Positions 1 to 6,740 of a stretch of 9,067 bases of DNA are shown piece after piece; within the stretch, counting starts at the first letter, position 1, and each line of letters begins with the position of its first letter. Under the pieces are notes generated by a model. That model saw only the letters and a program-made list of their open reading frames with translations, ran no database searches and was not told the origin of the DNA. The DNA is taken from NCBI GenBank assembly GCA_021736745.1, contig JAIPFG010000105.1, positions 1 to 9,067 of the forward strand. The letters run 5' to 3'. The translations under genes were made by a program, and so were the position numbers. The stretch comes from Pseudomonadales bacterium (lineage in GTDB: Bacteria > Pseudomonadota > Gammaproteobacteria > Pseudomonadales > IMCC2047).

Positions 1-813
1 AACGAAAATTAATCCTGCTGCTTTAAGTGTAGGTGCGACTTGTTCACATATCCAGCGGTCTCGCTCACTCAGCGGTCTCGCTTGCCCCTTGCCTCCAGCC
101 GCCAGGTTTCCTCGCTTTTCTCCTGCCAAGGGGATACGGGCCAAAGCATAGGGAACAGGTTGGCCGTCAATCATCAAAATACGTTTATCGCCATCGACTA
201 TTTCCGGGATAAATTTTTGCGCCATGATTTGTCGTTTGCCATGTTCGGTCAGTGTTTCCAATATGACATTAATATTAGGGTCATTTGGTTGAACCCGAAA
301 TATGCTCATTCCCCCCATGCCATCCAGCGGTTTGAAAATCACATCCCCTTGCATGGTCTGAAAGTTTTTTAGACGCTTGATGTCGCGGCTTACCAAAAGT
401 GGAGGACAGCATTGGGGGAATTGAGTGGCGAAAAGCTTTTCATTGAAGTCGCGCAAACTTTGTGGTCGGTTTACTACTAGGACGCCATTTTTTTCTGCAC
501 GCTCAAGCAGATGAGTGGTATATAAAAATTCGTTGTCGAAAGGTGGGTCTTTACGCATTAGTATTACTTGCAGTGCAGACAGCGGTTTGTCCTGAACTTC
601 TTCAAGTTCATACCAGCATTCGGGGTCTGCAAATACCTTGAGTTTGCGCATGCGCGCCATGGCTACGCCAGCGTCCAGGAACAAATCATGCTGCTCCATA
701 TAATTGATCGTCCAACCACGTTGTTGCGCCGCCAATAACATCGCAAGTGTGCTGTCTTTTTTATAGTTAATGGAGTCAATGGGGTCCATTACTACGCCTA
801 ATTCAATTGCCAT
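1..813 (-). CDS. gshB: Glutathione synthetase, 3' end cut off by window edge
   Basis: Cytoplasmic ATP-dependent ligase that joins glycine to gamma-glutamylcysteine, the last step of glutathione synthesis. Reading from ATG at 813 down to 1 gives 271 open codons with no stop; the family is usually about 315 residues, so roughly 45 C-terminal residues lie off the left edge. Visible family blocks are the N-terminal GVVMDPID (6-13), MRKDPPFD (86-93), the ATP-grasp segment KPLDGMGG (161-168), LARIP (224-228) and the glycine-rich loop RGNLAAGGKG (234-243). The sequence follows E. coli GshB closely throughout. The start is supported by an AAGGG ribosome site a few bases upstream. It is divergent from pilG, the same arrangement as in Pseudomonas. 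No broken frame or missing motif is seen in the visible part. The identification is secure; only the C-terminus is unseen. Confidence 0.97.
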   Translation of the reverse strand, partial: MAIELGVVMDPIDSINYKKDSTLAMLLAAQQRGWTINYMEQHDLFLDAGVAMARMRKLKVFADPECWYELEEVQDKPLSALQVILMRKDPPFDNEFLYTTHLLERAEKNGVLVVNRPQSLRDFNEKLFATQFPQCCPPLLVSRDIKRLKNFQTMQGDVIFKPLDGMGGMSIFRVQPNDPNINVILETLTEHGKRQIMAQKFIPEIVDGDKRILMIDGQPVPYALARIPLAGEKRGNLAAGGKGQARPLSERDRWICEQVAPTLKAAGLIFV

Positions 814-847
814 CTGTCGCCCTTAAAGAAAGTCCGCTTAAAAAGTT

Positions 848-876
848 ATTGTATCCACTAATACACAGTGAATGAA
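848..876 (-). promoter_or_regulatory. Candidate sigma70 promoter for gshB
   Basis: On the minus strand a -10 box TACAAT (853-848, five of six consensus bases) lies 17 bases after a -35 box TTCATT (876-871, a weak three of six). This would start transcription near 841 and give a leader of about 28 bases before the gshB ATG at 813. It is the best spaced match in the region, but the -35 is poor, so this is inference. Confidence 0.4.
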
Positions 877-885
877 TTAATCAAT

Positions 886-907
886 GAGTTTAAACTCGTT
901 TAACTCG
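886..907. repeat. Palindrome plus overlapping direct repeat, possible operator
   Basis: GAGTTTAAACTC at 886-897 is a perfect 12-base palindrome. Overlapping it, GTTTAAACTCG (888-898) is followed by GTTTAACTCG (898-907), an imperfect repeat at about one helical turn. It lies just upstream of the gshB promoter candidate and far upstream of pilG. The symmetry is seen directly; a protein-binding role is inference, and I do not recognise the motif as that of a named regulator. Confidence 0.35.
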
Positions 908-1076
908 GTAAAGTGTCCAGAAATATCGAATGAATCTATTGTCGCCATAGTTTTGCGCCGCCTCCTTTTTACCAAAGTGTCTTTGTGCCGCAATATCTAG
1001 ACCCTGCAAACGGCTAATCGTGCATAAATTAGAAAATACGACCGAGTCGCTGTGCTCATCGAAGTGATTTAAGTCA

Positions 1077-1104
1077 TTGCCAAGGGCCGTTTGGGAAAAA
1101 TGAT
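1077..1104 (+). promoter_or_regulatory. Candidate sigma70 promoter for the pil-chp operon
   Basis: TTGCCA at 1077-1082 (five of six bases of the -35 consensus) is followed after 16 bases by AATGAT at 1099-1104 (four of six of the -10 consensus). It would give a leader of roughly 85 bases ahead of pilG. The match is modest, and other weak boxes exist nearer the gene, so the true start site is uncertain. Confidence 0.3.
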
Positions 1105-1196
1105 TTTATTTAGCCCTATGGATTATCTGGACAGATGGCAAGTTTTGGCTATCTTTAAGAGGAACTGGATTAATAGTAGCTGCTTGAGGTTTATCA

Positions 1197-1601
1197 ATGA
1201 ACGAACAATTCGATGGCTTAAAAGTCATGGTGGTGGATGATAGTAAGACGATTCGGCGTACGGCTGAAACCTTACTTAAGAAAGCCGGCTGTGACGTGAT
1301 CACTGCGATAGATGGGTTTGACGCTCTGGCGAAAATAGTGGATGGCAAACCTGATATTATTTTTGTGGACATTATGATGCCACGTCTGGATGGTTATCAG
1401 GCTTGTGCGCTTATCAAGAACAATGCCTACTATAAATCCACGCCGGTTATTATGTTATCCAGTAAAGATGGCCTATTTGATAAAGCGAAAGGGAGGATAG
1501 TCGGATCTGACCAATATCTGACGAAACCCTTCAGTAAAGAAGAATTATTAGGCGCGATCAGTCAGCACGCAATGCCCTCCAGGATGGAACAGCATGCATA
1601 A
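1197..1601 (+). CDS. pilG: PilG, CheY-like response regulator of twitching motility
   Basis: Single-domain receiver of the Pil-Chp system. In Pseudomonas it takes phosphate from ChpA and promotes pilus extension and cAMP production. The 134-residue product is about the length of P. aeruginosa PilG and nearly identical to it over the core, including the stretches around KTIRRTAETLLKK and LSSKDGLFDKAKGR. All receiver residues are present: the acidic pair D14/D15, phospho-acceptor D58 in FVDIMMPRLDG, S88 after the fourth strand, and K110 in LTKPF. The start at 1197 has a TGAGG site six bases upstream. It is the first gene of the cluster, with 43 bases to pilH. There is no output domain, as expected for the family. 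The longer PilG-specific N-terminus and the C-terminal SRMEQHA end are not unusual. Confidence 0.97.
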   Translation: MNEQFDGLKVMVVDDSKTIRRTAETLLKKAGCDVITAIDGFDALAKIVDGKPDIIFVDIMMPRLDGYQACALIKNNAYYKSTPVIMLSSKDGLFDKAKGRIVGSDQYLTKPFSKEELLGAISQHAMPSRMEQHA

Positions 1602-1644
1602 GCTTGCTTAATGGCTATGGATAAATAAATTATAAGGTAACGCT

Positions 1645-2010
1645 ATGACTCGAGTACTTATTGTTGATGATTCCCCCACGGAAACGCACGCCTTTGCTTC
1701 TATTCTGCGGGAAAATGGACACGAGGTGTTAACTGCTGTCAATGGCGCCGATGGTGTGGCGATAGCACGAAAAGAACAGCCTGATGTGGTGTTAATGGAT
1801 ATTGTAATGCCCGGTCTGAATGGTTTTCAGGCGACCAGACAATTGTCTAAGGGTAATGATACAGCCCATATACCTGTCATTATTGTGACAACCAAGGATC
1901 AGGAAACTGATCGTGTCTGGGGTGCTCGACAGGGGGCAAAAGGTTATTTGGTTAAGCCAATTGAAAAGTCATTACTGCTGAACACAATCAATAGTGTGAT
2001 TGTGGCCTAA
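1645..2010 (+). CDS. pilH: PilH, CheY-like response regulator of twitching motility
   Basis: Second single-domain receiver of the system. In Pseudomonas it opposes PilG, favouring pilus retraction or acting as a phosphate sink. The product is 121 residues, the normal length. Receiver residues are D8/D9, phospho-acceptor D52 in LMDIVMPGLNGFQATRQL (a PilH hallmark), T82/T83 in IIVTTKDQETD, and K104 in YLVKP. It differs from PilG in the VTTKDQE block and in lacking the PilG SSKDGLFDKAKGR segment, so the two are distinct genes and not a recent duplication. An AAGG site lies seven bases before the ATG. The 43-base gap to pilG, and an equal 43-base gap to pilI, contain no evident terminator, consistent with one transcript. 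Confidence 0.97.
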   Translation: MTRVLIVDDSPTETHAFASILRENGHEVLTAVNGADGVAIARKEQPDVVLMDIVMPGLNGFQATRQLSKGNDTAHIPVIIVTTKDQETDRVWGARQGAKGYLVKPIEKSLLLNTINSVIVA

Positions 2011-2036
2011 AAAAGATTAGAAAAGTGTGTTTATGC

Positions 2037-2056
2037 GGGAGTAATAGACGAACATG
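2037..2056 (+). promoter_or_regulatory. Ribosome binding site of pilI, long spacing
   Basis: GGGAG at 2037-2041 is the only purine-rich site ahead of the pilI ATG at 2054, leaving a 12-base spacer, longer than the usual five to nine. No nearer in-frame start fits, and the N-terminus matches PilI, so the start stands but translation may be less efficient than for its neighbours. Confidence 0.45.
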
Positions 2057-2596
2057 ACGCAAGCAAATCAATTAACGCCATTTCAGCTATTAAAAGAATT
2101 GGAAGAGCAGGGAAGGCAGAGAACCGTCAATTTGCCAGCACAGGATGATCGGGAGGGGCAGTGGCGGGGTGTCGGATTCCAATTGGCTGGACATCAGTTT
2201 ATTGTGCCAATGTCTGAAGTTGATGAAGTGTTATATCTGCCGAGTTGCACACGCTTTCCCGGAGTTAAGCCTTGGGTTACTGGGATTGCCAATGTGCGAG
2301 GTCGGTTGTTGTCAGTCATTGATCTGGGGTTTTTTTTCGGTAATAAGCCCAGTATTTCATCGAAGAAGAGTCGTGTCCTAACCATAAAGCAAAACGACTT
2401 GTACACCGGAGTCATTGTTGAAGAGGTGCTCGGTATACAAAGTTTAGCGGCTGATACAAAGATTTCACCTGCCCAGATAGGGGAAGGCTATAAACCCTAC
2501 GTGACGGGTAGTTTTGAGCAGGATGAACGGCAATGGACTATATTTAGTTTGTCCAAATTAGTAAAAGCACCGGAATTTCTACAGGTCGCTGTTTAA
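2054..2596 (+). CDS. pilI: PilI, CheW-like adaptor protein
   Basis: Cytoplasmic adaptor expected to link the receptor PilJ to the kinase ChpA in the chemosensory array. The 180-residue product matches P. aeruginosa PilI in length and along its whole extent. A short N-terminal helix region begins TPFQLLKELEEQ, and a CheW-type domain covers about residues 36-176. Recognisable blocks are VGFQLAGHQFIVPMSEV, FPGVKPWVTGIANVRGRLLSVIDL (residues about 68-91) and VEEVLG. The C-terminus FLQVAV resembles the FLDVAV end of the Pseudomonas protein. It has 43 bases to pilH and 64 to pilJ. A run of eight T bases (2330-2337) encodes three Phe residues (93-95) and is a possible slippage site. No sign of a frameshift in the given sequence. 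Confidence 0.95.
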   Translation: MTQANQLTPFQLLKELEEQGRQRTVNLPAQDDREGQWRGVGFQLAGHQFIVPMSEVDEVLYLPSCTRFPGVKPWVTGIANVRGRLLSVIDLGFFFGNKPSISSKKSRVLTIKQNDLYTGVIVEEVLGIQSLAADTKISPAQIGEGYKPYVTGSFEQDERQWTIFSLSKLVKAPEFLQVAV

Positions 2597-2660
2597 ACAA
2601 GGGTGCCACTTTAGGTTGATTTGAAAGGGTTAAATATCCAATTTCGTTTGGGAGTTTAGG

Positions 2661-4940
2661 ATGAAAGTATCAAGTGTGAATGCTGGGGCAGGGAGCAACC
2701 GGTTAATCCTCGGGTTAATGGTATTATTGGTTTTTGCCATTGCTGGATTTATTACAATTCTGGTCATTACCAGCACCGAAGGCGGCTTTGATAAGCAATA
2801 TATTCGCCATGCTGGGGAGTTGCGGGTCCTGTCTCAGGAAATTGCAAAAAATGCTAATGAAGCGGCATCGGGTAAGGCTGAGGCTTTTGCGGGCTTGGCC
2901 AAAGCCACCGCAGAATTTGAGCGTCGCTGGGGTTATTTGAAACAGGGTGATCCCAGCGCAGGTATGCCGAGCAGCCCGGTACAGGTTAAAGGAGACATGG
3001 GGGCGGTACAGGAGATTTGGGAGCAGGTGCAGGTTGATGCCAGACAAATTCTGGACAGTAAAGAGTCAGTTCTGGCGCTGCATCAAGTGGCAGAAGCTTT
3101 GAGTGAAACAGTGCCGCGGCTGCAAACCGAATATGATGATGTGATAGCCATTCTGTTAGAAACGAAGACTTCCGCTGATCAAATTGCCATAGCACAGCGC
3201 CAATCATGGTTGGCTGAGCGTATCGCACGAAATGTGAATATCATTCTTAAGGGTGGTGAAAATGCGGTGCTTGCGGCCGATGCCTTCGAACTAGACGCGA
3301 CAGAATTTAGCCGTGTCTATGAGGGCATGCTCAATGGTGATCCGACCTTAAATGTGAACCGCGTTAAAAATCCAAAAGTATTAAAAATATTTGAAAATAT
3401 TACGGGCCAATTCCAAGTGGTGCGTGATAGTGTGGATCGTATCATCGAGTCGTCACCTGAACTGTTTCAGGTGCGAGAAGCAGCGAACACTATTTCATCG
3501 AACTCAAAGGAACTGCTTAATAAAACCTCAGCTTTAGCGGAGCGTTTTCAGGTGCTACCTAATGAGCGGGCTATCGCACCCTATATGGGATATGCTTGCG
3601 GTATTTTGGCCTTGGTCATCATTGGCTTGCTCGGCATCATCATTTATCGAGATACACATAAACGACTGAACGAACAGTCTGAGACGAATGAACGCAACCA
3701 AACAGCAATTTTACGCTTGCTGGATGAAATTGCTGATTTGGCGGATGGTGATCTGACGATTAGTGCCACGGTAACAGAGGACTTTACCGGCGCAATTGCT
3801 GATTCTATTAACTATGCGATCGACCAATTGCGTAGCTTAGTGGTTTCGATTAATGAAAACTCAAAAATGGTTTCGTCGGCGGCGCAAAAAACACGAGCGA
3901 CGGCTCAGCATCTCTCCGAAACATCCGCGAACCAAGCGCGTGATATTACCGGAGCGACGGGTGCCATTAATCAGATCGCCAGCTCAATGGATGAGGTTTC
4001 AGGAAGTGCGGATGAATCTTCAAAGGTAGCAGAACGTTCGGTTGTGATTGCTAACAAAGGTGCCTCCGCCGTACAAAATACCATTAATGGTATGGATAAA
4101 ATCCGTGAACAAATTCAAAAGACCTCGAAACAGATTAAGCGTCTGGGTGAGAGCTCCCAGGAAATTGGCGATATCATCTCGTTAATTGACGACATTGCGG
4201 ACCAGACCAATATACTCTCTTTAAATGCGGCAATTCAGGCATCGATGGCGGGTGAGGCCGGGCGTGGATTTGCTGTGGTAGCGGACGAAGTTCAGCGCTT
4301 GGCAGAACGATCTGGTGCGGCTACCAAACAGATTGAAGTCTTGGTAAAAACCATTCAGGCAGATACCAATGATGCGGTTATTTCAATGGAACAAACGACA
4401 GCAGAAGTGGTACAAGGGGCGCGATTGGCTCAGGATGCCGGTGTTGCCTTGGGAGAAATTGAAGAAGTATCTAATGACCTGGCGAAATTGATTCAGGAAA
4501 TATCCGCTGCAGCAAAACAACAGTCCACTGCGGCAAACCATATTTCAAAGTCAATGAACGTTATTCAGGAAATTACTTCGCAGACATCATCGGGTACCTT
4601 GGCGACAGCGTCATCTATTGGGCACATGGCGGATATGGCGAAAGAAATGCTGGATTCCGTGGCCGGCTTTAAGCTACCCAAAAGCGATACGTCTGAGCAA
4701 AACGAAATAGTAGATACCTTTGAATCACAGGGAGTAAGGGAAGAGTCGGCTGAGCAGCAGTCGTTGCCGATGACTGAGTTGTCTGATGAGGAAGGTCTAA
4801 ATTTGCATATCGATCCTATGTTGGGTGAGTTAGGTGAACAGGAGGCGGATCAAGGTGTTGCAATCGACGAGGAGATGCTGGCAGAAATAGAAATGGATGA
4901 CGAGAGCGACCAAGAGGGCCGAAATGTTTCGGCGGCCTAG
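2661..4940 (+). CDS. pilJ: PilJ, methyl-accepting receptor of the Pil-Chp system, with acidic C-terminal extension
   Basis: Inner-membrane chemoreceptor that senses pilin or surface contact in Pseudomonas and controls ChpA through PilI. Layout of the 759 residues: membrane helix about 14-37; periplasmic part about 38-307 with two PilJ-type helical modules (LRVLSQEIAKN at 55-64 region and SWLAERIARN at 182-191); second membrane helix about 308-330; HAMP segment with DGDL at 362-365; then the cytoplasmic signalling helices. The hairpin tip at about 511-552 reads DQTNILSLNAAIQASMAG, the PilJ-specific variant of the usual NAAIEAARAGE. The typical PilJ end GFKLP falls at 669-673, close to where the P. 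aeruginosa protein (about 682 residues) stops. Here 86 further residues follow, rich in Glu and Asp. A GGGAG site six bases before the ATG supports the start. No CheR-type tethering pentapeptide is seen at the C-terminus (ending GRNVSAA). Confidence 0.96.
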   Translation: MKVSSVNAGAGSNRLILGLMVLLVFAIAGFITILVITSTEGGFDKQYIRHAGELRVLSQEIAKNANEAASGKAEAFAGLAKATAEFERRWGYLKQGDPSAGMPSSPVQVKGDMGAVQEIWEQVQVDARQILDSKESVLALHQVAEALSETVPRLQTEYDDVIAILLETKTSADQIAIAQRQSWLAERIARNVNIILKGGENAVLAADAFELDATEFSRVYEGMLNGDPTLNVNRVKNPKVLKIFENITGQFQVVRDSVDRIIESSPELFQVREAANTISSNSKELLNKTSALAERFQVLPNERAIAPYMGYACGILALVIIGLLGIIIYRDTHKRLNEQSETNERNQTAILRLLDEIADLADGDLTISATVTEDFTGAIADSINYAIDQLRSLVVSINENSKMVSSAAQKTRATAQHLSETSANQARDITGATGAINQIASSMDEVSGSADESSKVAERSVVIANKGASAVQNTINGMDKIREQIQKTSKQIKRLGESSQEIGDIISLIDDIADQTNILSLNAAIQASMAGEAGRGFAVVADEVQRLAERSGAATKQIEVLVKTIQADTNDAVISMEQTTAEVVQGARLAQDAGVALGEIEEVSNDLAKLIQEISAAAKQQSTAANHISKSMNVIQEITSQTSSGTLATASSIGHMADMAKEMLDSVAGFKLPKSDTSEQNEIVDTFESQGVREESAEQQSLPMTELSDEEGLNLHIDPMLGELGEQEADQGVAIDEEMLAEIEMDDESDQEGRNVSAA
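4918..4933 (+). other. Inverted repeat over the end of pilJ
   Basis: GCCGAA, a four-base loop, then TTCGGC form a perfect six-base stem just ahead of the pilJ stop at 4938-4940. No T run follows, so it is not a standard intrinsic terminator. It might mark an mRNA processing or stability element, or be chance within coding sequence. Confidence 0.35.
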
Positions 4941-4964
4941 CGCCTCGCCTTTCATTATTATTGT

Positions 4965-4979
4965 CGGCAATTTTTGCCG
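4965..4979 (+). other. Hairpin in the pilJ-chpA gap
   Basis: CGGCAA TTT TTGCCG is a perfect six-base stem with a three-base loop, located 24 bases after the pilJ stop. It is followed by TGCAGCC, not a T run, so rho-independent termination is unlikely. A role in mRNA processing or in setting the level of chpA relative to pilJ is inference. Confidence 0.45.
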
Positions 4980-4982
4980 TGC

Positions 4983-5010
4983 AGCCAAGGGTACCTCCGG
5001 TAGCTTGGTT
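4983..5010 (+). other. Second, imperfect hairpin in the pilJ-chpA gap
   Basis: AGCCAAG pairs with CTTGGTT (one G-U pair), and inside it TACC pairs with GGTA around a three-base TCC loop, with a two-by-one internal bulge. It directly follows the first hairpin and ends about 70 bases before the chpA start. There is no T run after it. Confidence 0.35.
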
Positions 5011-5072
5011 AGCGATACCAGAATTTGTAAATTGTGCCTTTCTCCCACGAGTAAGGCCCGGCTGAAAAGAAC

Positions 5073-5084
5073 GGAGTCACTATG
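5073..5084 (+). promoter_or_regulatory. Ribosome binding site fixing the chpA start
   Basis: GGAG at 5073-5076 lies five bases before the ATG at 5082. The next in-frame ATG (5103) would be 26 bases away and without its own site, so 5082 is chosen. The resulting N-terminus (MGESHDVMNLEWV) also aligns with the start of P. aeruginosa ChpA, which has a similar ALEWV segment. Confidence 0.75.
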
Positions 5085-6740
5085 GGTGAGTCCCATGACG
5101 TTATGAATCTCGAATGGGTTCAATCCGATATCGAGCAGACCCTGCTTCAGGCTCAGGAAAACCTGGAGGCCTGTCTGTCAGGTAGCGATGATAATCAGGC
5201 GCAGCTTAAGAACTGTCTTGAGGCAGTGCACCAGGTCGCTGGGTCGCTTCAGATGGTGGGGTTATCCGGCGCAGTGTTGCTGACCTCTAAAATGGAGGCT
5301 CTATTAAGTCGCATGCTGGAAGGATCCCTGGAAAATCTGGATGAGGCCTATGCTGCCTTAGCGCAATCGCTGGTGCACTTGCCGCCATACCTGGCTCGAG
5401 TTAAATCCGATGTGGAAGAGTCTCCGATACTTCTACTAAAAGCGATCAATGATATTCACCAGGTGTTGGGAGAGCCCCTGATTCTTGAATATTCAATGTT
5501 CAATCCGGAGTTAGGCATCGAACGCCCCTTGGCTTCCACAGAATTGAAAGCTGGATTTGCGGAACAAAGCGCCGCCAATATAAAAAAAATGCGGCAAATT
5601 TTTCAGTTTGCCTTAATCGGTTTGATCCGTAATGAAGAGGTTAAGGTCAATCTGGTGAGAGTGTCCAATGTGCTCGCTAGGTTACAACAGGACTGTAAAG
5701 GGTCACGTATCAATCAATTGTGGGAAATCTCCTGTGCGATGATTGAAGGATTAATTGGAGGCACGATACCACTTAATAGCGAAGTCATTGAGTTGCTCCG
5801 TTCTACCGACAAGGAAATTAAGCGGTTAGCCGACTCCGGTGAGAGCGGGCTTGATCAGCAACCAAAGGAAAATCTGCTGAAGGGTATGCTCTACCATATA
5901 GCCAAAACTTCCTTAGACAGTCCTCAAATTCAGGCAATTAAAAAGACTTATCATCTGGAACGTTTCCAGCTAGAAAATCAAAATAATCCCCATGCCCGAT
6001 TATTTGTTGGGCCGGATAAAGACACACTAAATTCTGCCGTGTTGGCTCTGACGGAAGAACTTCAACGCATCAAAGATACAATCGATCTTTATGTCAGAAA
6101 TGAAATAAAAGCAAACATTGACCTTGGCGGTTTAAAACCCAGTTTGCGTCAAATAGCCAGCACCCTTGTTATGCTAAATCTTGAAGAGCCGAAATCTGTT
6201 GTGCAGGAGCAACTGGATATTTTAGCGGAGCACTCAACCGGTAATATTGAAATCCCAAATGAAAAGTTGCTCAAAATTGCAGAGGCGCTGCTGTATGTTG
6301 AATCGCAATTGCAGAGCATTGTGGAAAGATCGAGTGCTTCTCAAGAGGATGGCATTGCAGCTTACGCGGGTAATGCGGCGGAGAGAGTAATTCTGGAAAG
6401 CCTCTCCAACATGAAGCAGGCAAAAGAGGATATCCAGGAATTTGTCATCGACAGCACTGATTTTGAAAAACTGGTGAACGTACCGGTAATTCTTCGCAGT
6501 GCCTATGGTGGATTATCGATGATTTCACAATCCGTCGCGGCACAGGTGGTGTACTCGGTTGCGCAGTTCATTGAAGATGATATTTTAGCGTTGGCTAAAG
6601 AACCACAAACTGACGTCATGGACACGTTGGCAGAGGTCGTTGCTACTGTCGAGTACTATTTGGAAGGCTTAGCGGAGAGTAAACCGGCTAACGAGAAAAT
6701 TTTAGAACAGGCAAAAGTTCGTATTGCGTCAATGGGTTAT
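5082..6740 (+). other. FimL-like N-terminal region of ChpA
   Basis: Residues 1 to about 553 are helical and lack the long acidic linkers found later. They carry the intact H50 module, then a conserved helix KKMRQIFQFALIGLIR near residue 170, and the His-less modules centred on R356 and R472. In Pseudomonas, FimL resembles this part of ChpA and also lacks phospho-accepting residues; that link is family knowledge, and applying it here is inference from the similar layout. Confidence 0.55.

Larger units (their letters stand above)
814..1196. other. Divergent gshB/pilG intergenic region
   Basis: This 383-base stretch separates the divergent starts of gshB and pilG. I see no convincing gene in it on either strand: the longest open frames are shadows that extend out of pilG, or are under 15 codons. 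It holds a weak promoter candidate for each side, a perfect 12-base palindrome with an adjoining imperfect direct repeat (886-907), and the ribosome sites of both genes. No tRNA-like, CRISPR or riboswitch-like structure was recognised. Confidence 0.8.

Noticed and set aside
40..372. 110-codon plus-strand frame over gshB
   Set aside because: It lies wholly antisense to a well conserved gshB coding region and its product has no recognisable features.
868..903. Tiny GTG-initiated frame of 11 codons in the gshB-pilG region
   Set aside because: No ribosome site, very short, and it overlaps the likely gshB promoter.
1136..1150. Possible sigma54 promoter (TGGCAAG...GGCT) ahead of pilG
   Set aside because: The GG and GC elements are nine bases apart, whereas the sigma54 site needs ten, and the rest of the -12 box is poor.
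4965..4979. Intrinsic terminator after pilJ
   Set aside because: The stem is short and is followed by TGCAGCC instead of a T run.
4897..5106. 69-codon plus-strand frame across the pilJ end and the gap, as a pilK relic or small gene
   Set aside because: It lies out of frame inside pilJ and chpA at both ends, lacks methyltransferase motifs and has no ribosome site; best explained as a shadow.
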